Source of the DNA: Prevotella sp. UBA746
GTDB taxonomy: Bacteria; Bacteroidota; Bacteroidia; Bacteroidales; Bacteroidaceae
DNA length: 9,527 nt
Reading direction: 5' to 3'
Assembly (NCBI GenBank): GCA_002298545.1
Contig: DBKQ01000037.1
Span: 1-9,527 of the forward strand
In this document: positions 6,420 to 9,527 of the stretch, one piece after another
Position numbering within the stretch: the first letter of the stretch is position 1
Layout: each line of letters starts with the position of its first letter
Program-made: the position numbers and the translations under genes
The notes under the pieces: generated by a model
What the model was told of the DNA's origin: nothing
Database searches by the model: none
Seen by the model: only the letters and a program-made list of their open reading frames with translations

Positions 6420-7487
6420 ATGACCGATATTTCTAAACTTGGCGAGTTCGGACTTATCCACCGCCTTACTGACGACATCAAGATTAAAAACAGCTCTACT
6501 GTAAAAGGAGTTGGAGATGATTGTGCCGTGATGCACTATCCCGACAAGGAGGTGCTCGTTACTACGGACATGCTTATGGAGGGAGTGCATTTCGACCTTA
6601 CATACATCGACCTGCAGCATCTCGGATACAAATCGGCTATGGTTAATATCAGCGACATCTTTGCCATGGGAGGAACACCAAGACAGATGACCGTTAGCAT
6701 TGCCCTGAGCAAACGCTTTACTGTAGAAGACCTGGAGATGTTCTATAGCGGACTGAGAATGGCATGCGACAAATGGAATATTGATATCGTGGGCGGCGAC
6801 ACCACTTCTTCGTATACCGGAATGGCGATAAGTATCACCTGTATCGGTGAGGCTGACAAGGAGGATATCATTTACCGCAACGGGGCGAAGGAAACCGACC
6901 TCATCTGTGTGACGGGAGATCTCGGCGCTGCCTATATGGGACTACAACTGCTTGAACGCGAGAAAAGCGTTTACTACCAGCAGGTGGCTGAGGCGAAAAA
7001 GAAAAACGACAAGAAGGCACTTGAACAGCTTGCCGACTTCCAGCCTGATTTCGCCGGTAGGGAGTATCTGCTGCAACGTCAGCTCAAACCGGAGGCGAGA
7101 GGCGATATCATTCAGAAGCTCAGAGAACTGAACATCCGTCCTACGGCAATGATGGACATCAGCGACGGATTGAGCAGCGAACTAATGCATATCTGCAGGC
7201 AGAGCGGATGCGGATGCCGCGTGTATGAGAAGAATATCCCTATTGACTATCAAACGGCGGTTATGGCTGAGGAGATGAACATGAATGTTACTACTTGTGC
7301 ACTGAACGGCGGTGAGGATTATGAACTGCTCTTTACGGTGCCTATCGGAGACCTGGACAAGATTAAACAGATTGAAGATGTAAAGATGGTAGGGCATATC
7401 ACGAAGAAGGAACTCGGATATATGCTTGTTTCAAGAGACGGAAATGAATTCGAATTGAAAGCACAGGGATGGAACCCGCTTGCTTAG
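6420..7487 (+). CDS. thiL: Thiamine-monophosphate kinase
   Basis: ThiL phosphorylates thiamine monophosphate with ATP to thiamine pyrophosphate, the last step of cofactor synthesis, in the cytoplasm. The protein has 355 residues against 325 in E. coli. All family landmarks are present in order: KGVGDDCAV (29-37) and TTDMLMEGVHFD (48-59) with metal-binding Asp, NISDIFAMGG (76-85), VGGDTTSS (124-131), the glycine-rich VTGDLGAAYMGL (164-175), MMDISDGLSSEL (244-255) and NGGEDYELLF (296-305). The extra length is largely an Ala/Lys/Gln/Glu-rich segment around 180-215 (EKSVYYQQVAEAKKKNDKKA onward), just after the nucleotide-binding Gly motif. The start is ATG 6420, preceded by AT-rich sequence without a Shine-Dalgarno. 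It is 84 nt after punA with a hairpin in between, and 13 nt before the exporter gene, so thiL and the exporter are likely cotranscribed. No other thiamine synthesis genes are in the window. Confidence 0.97.
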   Translation: MTDISKLGEFGLIHRLTDDIKIKNSSTVKGVGDDCAVMHYPDKEVLVTTDMLMEGVHFDLTYIDLQHLGYKSAMVNISDIFAMGGTPRQMTVSIALSKRFTVEDLEMFYSGLRMACDKWNIDIVGGDTTSSYTGMAISITCIGEADKEDIIYRNGAKETDLICVTGDLGAAYMGLQLLEREKSVYYQQVAEAKKKNDKKALEQLADFQPDFAGREYLLQRQLKPEARGDIIQKLRELNIRPTAMMDISDGLSSELMHICRQSGCGCRVYEKNIPIDYQTAVMAEEMNMNVTTCALNGGEDYELLFTVPIGDLDKIKQIEDVKMVGHITKKELGYMLVSRDGNEFELKAQGWNPLA

Positions 7488-7500
7488 GTCTATATAGAAA

Positions 7501-8916
7501 ATGGAAGAGATTATTAATAAAAACCAGAAAGAAAAGAAAATTAGAAGGGAACTTGATTTGCTGATGCGCACCGGAGAGGTTCTCGTGGCGAGTGGCGCTG
7601 ATACCAGTCGTATTCTGAGGAACCTTCACCGTACGGCGGCTTATCTCGGACTGCCTGAGGAGAATTTGCATATCCATGTTACTTACAACATGCTGCAGGT
7701 TAACCTCAGCGATGAGGAACATTCGCTCAGCAAATTCCAGCGCTGCGACAAGCATGGTATTAACATGACGGCTATTTCGGCTGTCAGCAAACTCTCGTGG
7801 AGGGCTATTAAAGACGACTATTCGCTCGATAAATACGAGGAGGAACTGGAGAAAATAAGAAAACAGCCACGCAACTATACCGTTAATCAGGTTGCCGTGG
7901 GTGCCGGCTTCGCCTGTGGTGGATTCTGCATTCAGTTCGGCTGCGACTGGACGGCATTCTTCTATGCCTCCATTGCGGCAATAATCGGTTTCCGCCTCCG
8001 TGCCTTCCTCAACGAGAAAGGCTCTAACGGATATGTGAATATTGGTATTGCTGCCTTTGTCTCCACTATCCTTGCATGGCTCTCGGCATTCCTCTCTACT
8101 TCGCCTGCTGTTGTCGGGGCAATGCCCGACTGGCTTGCCACTGTGCTCCATTCCGACACTCCGTGGCATCCGCTTATGGCGTGCGCTCTGTTTATCGTGC
8201 CGGGAGTACCGCTGATAAACTTCGTTTCGGATATGATAGAAAATCATATTGAGATGGGACTGAACCGGGCGATTAATACGCTGCTCATGGTTACGGCAAT
8301 GTCGTTCGGTATTTCGATGGCAATTACTGTTTGCGGAGTAGACAACTTCGTGAAGGACTTGAGTATGACGCCTCACAATACCTATCTGAGCTATTCCATA
8401 GCTGCTGCAATCTCTGCCATGGGATTCTCCATGATTTTCAATATCCCGAAACGTCTGCTTTGGGTCGTTGCCATCGGCGGTATTATTGCCGTTTGCACAA
8501 GGAATTTCGTTAATCTTGGAGCCAGCAACGACAATATCGGACTTGACCAGGGACCTATCATGGCTGCTCTCGTCGGTTCGTTGCTCATTAGCGTGCTCTG
8601 CGTCAAGTTTGTTCATGTATTCCATACTCCTCACCATTGTCTTGCCATACCGAGTGTCATCCCTATGGTACCGGGAGTACTGATGTATCGCGCTCTCTTC
8701 GCCCTTATCGAGATGCAGGGTATTGTGGGCGAACTGACTGAGGCGTTCTCTAATGCCGTTAAGGCATCGCTCATCATACTGTGTATTGCTATCGGTGTGG
8801 CGATTCCTAATATCTATGCTCGTCGCTGGCTTAACCCGATGAGGAGACAAAAGCTCAACAGACTTATTGCCCAGCGAAAGGAGAAGCATATTTTTGAGGG
8901 CTTGGATGTCATCTGA
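7501..8916 (+). CDS. Threonine/serine exporter (ThrE) family membrane protein, fused YjjP-YjjB type
   Basis: This 471-residue inner-membrane protein has a soluble N-terminal domain (about 14-125) followed by roughly ten membrane segments, approximately at 127-147, 149-165, 178-203, 225-241, 257-280, 295-314, 318-335, 351-372, 385-405 and 420-440. The first part matches the ThrE/DUF1212 domain (PF06738): MRTGEVLVASGADTSRI, then LFIVPGVPLINFVSDM (230-245). The second matches ThrE_2 (PF12821): SVIPMVPGVLMYRALF (385-400). The paired PGVP and VPG motifs are expected of the two half-domains. Corynebacterium ThrE (489 aa) exports threonine and serine; in E. coli the same architecture is split into YjjP and YjjB, reported to export succinate. 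Substrate here cannot be told from sequence. The C-terminus is basic and cytoplasmic (RRQKLNRLIAQRKEK). It starts 13 nt after thiL, so it is probably in the same operon. Confidence 0.92.
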   Translation: MEEIINKNQKEKKIRRELDLLMRTGEVLVASGADTSRILRNLHRTAAYLGLPEENLHIHVTYNMLQVNLSDEEHSLSKFQRCDKHGINMTAISAVSKLSWRAIKDDYSLDKYEEELEKIRKQPRNYTVNQVAVGAGFACGGFCIQFGCDWTAFFYASIAAIIGFRLRAFLNEKGSNGYVNIGIAAFVSTILAWLSAFLSTSPAVVGAMPDWLATVLHSDTPWHPLMACALFIVPGVPLINFVSDMIENHIEMGLNRAINTLLMVTAMSFGISMAITVCGVDNFVKDLSMTPHNTYLSYSIAAAISAMGFSMIFNIPKRLLWVVAIGGIIAVCTRNFVNLGASNDNIGLDQGPIMAALVGSLLISVLCVKFVHVFHTPHHCLAIPSVIPMVPGVLMYRALFALIEMQGIVGELTEAFSNAVKASLIILCIAIGVAIPNIYARRWLNPMRRQKLNRLIAQRKEKHIFEGLDVI

Positions 8917-8956
8917 TTGAAGTGTTTTAAATAAAAAAATTTTTTTTCGTCATTTT

Positions 8957-9055
8957 ACCCTCACACCCTCACCCAGGTATGATAATCTGTTGAATAACAG
9001 TATGTTGCCTGTGTGAGGGTAGGTGTGAGGGTAGAATTTTTTACCCTCACACCTA
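8957..9055. repeat. Octamer repeat cluster (ACCCTCAC) in both orientations, forming palindromes
   Basis: ACCCTCAC occurs five times: + strand at 8957-8964, 8965-8972 (tandem) and 9043-9050, and inverted as GTGAGGGT at 9013-9020 and 9025-9032. TAGGTGTGAGGGTA (9020-9033) and TACCCTCACACCTA (9042-9055) form a perfect 14-bp inverted repeat with an 8-bp loop. The first copies (8956-8977) can also pair, with small bulges, with 9008-9033, enclosing the small hairpin CTGTT-GAAT-AACAG (8987-9000). The two larger structures share the segment 9020-9033 and exclude each other. It lies about 40 bp after the exporter gene and could stop or stabilise its transcript, but it may simply be a dispersed palindromic element. 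Confidence 0.8.
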
Positions 9056-9160
9056 AACGGGACTAAGTTTTGCATAGACGTTTTCGGGCACCAAACCATT
9101 ATCCCTACAGCAACTAAAAGCTGTCGCTTATCATCGTTATCATCATCATTGCGACTATGC

Positions 9161-9214
9161 TGCACCAAAGGTGCAACTACGAAATACCAAAGGTGCAAGA
9201 TACATGCACCTTTT
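9161..9214 (+). terminator. GGTGCA hairpins ending in a terminator-like A/U-flanked stem
   Basis: A 13-bp direct repeat, ACCAAAGGTGCAA, occurs at 9164-9176 and 9186-9198. TGCACC-AAA-GGTGCA (9161-9175) is a 6-bp hairpin. AAAGGTGCA (9189-9197) and TGCACCTTT (9205-9213) form a 9-bp stem with a 7-nt loop, and the descending arm runs into TTTT. This A-stem-U layout is what a bidirectional intrinsic terminator looks like. It is about 270 nt after the nearest upstream stop codon, so which transcript it ends is unclear. Confidence 0.45.
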
Positions 9215-9279
9215 ATGCCACTATCTTATCCTGTTGCTATATAATAAACTGAATTTCCGAATTCTGTTCTTCCCCTCAC

Positions 9280-9302
9280 CCGCCCCTCCTTGACAGGGGC
9301 GG
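9280..9302. repeat. GC-rich perfect hairpin
   Basis: CCGCCCCT (9280-9287) and AGGGGCGG (9295-9302) are perfect reverse complements around a 7-nt loop (CCTTGAC). It sits in a locally pyrimidine-rich stretch in an otherwise AT-rich region. There is no U tract immediately after it. It may be a dispersed intergenic palindrome; its function is unknown. Confidence 0.5.
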
Positions 9303-9402
9303 AGCAGTTACTCTTTCAGCAAAAAAAGGTCATCAGAAATATGGAGTGATAATATTTATTATCGGAAGGAATCTCCCAATCAACTTTTTAGACAAAAACC
9401 GA

Positions 9403-9525
9403 CAAAACCCCCGATGTCGTTTTGCAAGCCTTCGGCTTATTGTATAAAGTGAGATATGTCCTATAGAGAGCAAGCTCTCTTCCGTCCACATCCTGCTTTA
9501 TACAAAGAGTCACTTCGTTCCTCTT
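9403..9525. repeat. Consecutive short inverted repeats at the window edge
   Basis: Five inverted repeats follow one another almost without gaps: CAAAAC/GTTTTG (9403-9424), AAGCC-TTC-GGCTT (9426-9438), TTGTATAAAG/CTTTATACAA (arms 9440-9449 and 9496-9505), AGAGAG-CAAG-CTCTCT nested inside it (9465-9480), and AAGAG/CTCTT (9505-9525). Such density suggests a structured RNA or a palindromic repeat element continuing past the window. The strand is undetermined. Confidence 0.45.
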
Positions 9526-9527
9526 GC

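Larger units (their letters stand above)
8917..9527. other. Repeat-rich intergenic region without a confident gene
   Basis: No convincing coding region was found on either strand across these 611 bases. Contents in order: an A7T8 tract (8933-8947); the octamer palindrome cluster (8957-9055); a low-complexity ATC-rich stretch (about 9129-9150); the GGTGCA repeat and hairpin group (9161-9214); a GC-rich hairpin (9280-9302); a perfect AT palindrome GATAATATTTATTATC (9348-9363); and a run of short hairpins (9403-9525). A minus-strand frame without a start codon stays open from the window edge to a TAA at 9390-9388 (45 codons), but it encodes nothing I recognise. No tRNA, attachment site or transposase is visible. 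Confidence 0.7.

Noticed and set aside
7399..8889. Minus-strand open frame of 496 codons opposite thiL 3' end and the exporter gene
   Set aside because: The predicted product is rich in His, Arg, Asn and Ser with no recognisable domain, and the + strand frame has clear ThrE-family motifs and membrane segments. It is a shadow frame.
8933..8947. A7T8 tract as the terminator of the exporter gene
   Set aside because: The A and T runs abut with no GC stem or usable loop, so it is not a standard intrinsic terminator by itself.
9342..9355. TGGAGTGATAATAT shared with the end of the DUF4861-like gene (near 2499-2512)
   Set aside because: A single 14-base AT-rich match without flanking similarity; most likely chance.
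9388..9525. Partial minus-strand coding sequence at the window end
   Set aside because: The 45-codon frame has no start in the window, no recognisable motif, and overlaps a dense set of inverted repeats, so it is reported only as a point to check.

Overview
The window looks like a chromosomal segment from a Bacteroidota bacterium, most likely a Prevotella/Segatella-type member of the Bacteroidales. The reasons are a promoter upstream of dinB with the Bacteroidota -7 box (TATCTTTG), weak or absent Shine-Dalgarno sequences with A/T-rich leaders, a DUF4861-type secreted protein, and the gene order sppA-lpxK-purine nucleoside phosphorylase-thiL, which I recall as usual in this group. The presence of lpxK means a lipid A outer membrane. 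No taxonomic search was possible, so genus is inference.

Layout: six of the seven genes have firmly recognisable families, and all seven are on the + strand. First is dinB (DNA polymerase IV, 89-1171) with its own promoter and a very short leader. A separate promoter then drives a secreted DUF4861-like protein (1271-2506). Next comes a compact block of sppA (2606-4384), lpxK (4466-5641), purine nucleoside phosphorylase (5526-6335, overlapping lpxK by 116 nt), thiL (6420-7487) and a fused ThrE/YjjP-YjjB-like membrane exporter (7501-8916). No convincing promoter is visible inside this block, so it may be transcribed as one unit or as read-through from the DUF4861 promoter. A strong 15-bp hairpin sits between the phosphorylase gene and thiL.

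The gene products mostly have unrelated housekeeping jobs: translesion DNA synthesis, membrane proteolysis of signal peptides, the 4'-phosphorylation step of lipid A synthesis, purine salvage, the last step of thiamine pyrophosphate synthesis, and small-molecule export. The only thematic link is envelope maintenance (sppA, lpxK, the secreted protein, the exporter).

The last 611 bases (8917-9527) carry no confident gene. They hold an unusually dense series of inverted and direct repeats: an octamer cluster in both orientations with mutually exclusive hairpins, a GGTGCA repeat/hairpin group that ends like an intrinsic terminator, a GC-rich hairpin, an AT palindrome, and a run of consecutive short hairpins up to the window edge. 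This looks like dispersed intergenic repeat DNA. I found no CRISPR array, tRNA, rRNA, insertion sequence or clear new defence or biosynthetic system. The points most worth checking are the repeat-rich 3' end, the heptamer tandem repeat just before lpxK, the overprinted lpxK tail, and an Asp at the base-specificity position of the phosphorylase.
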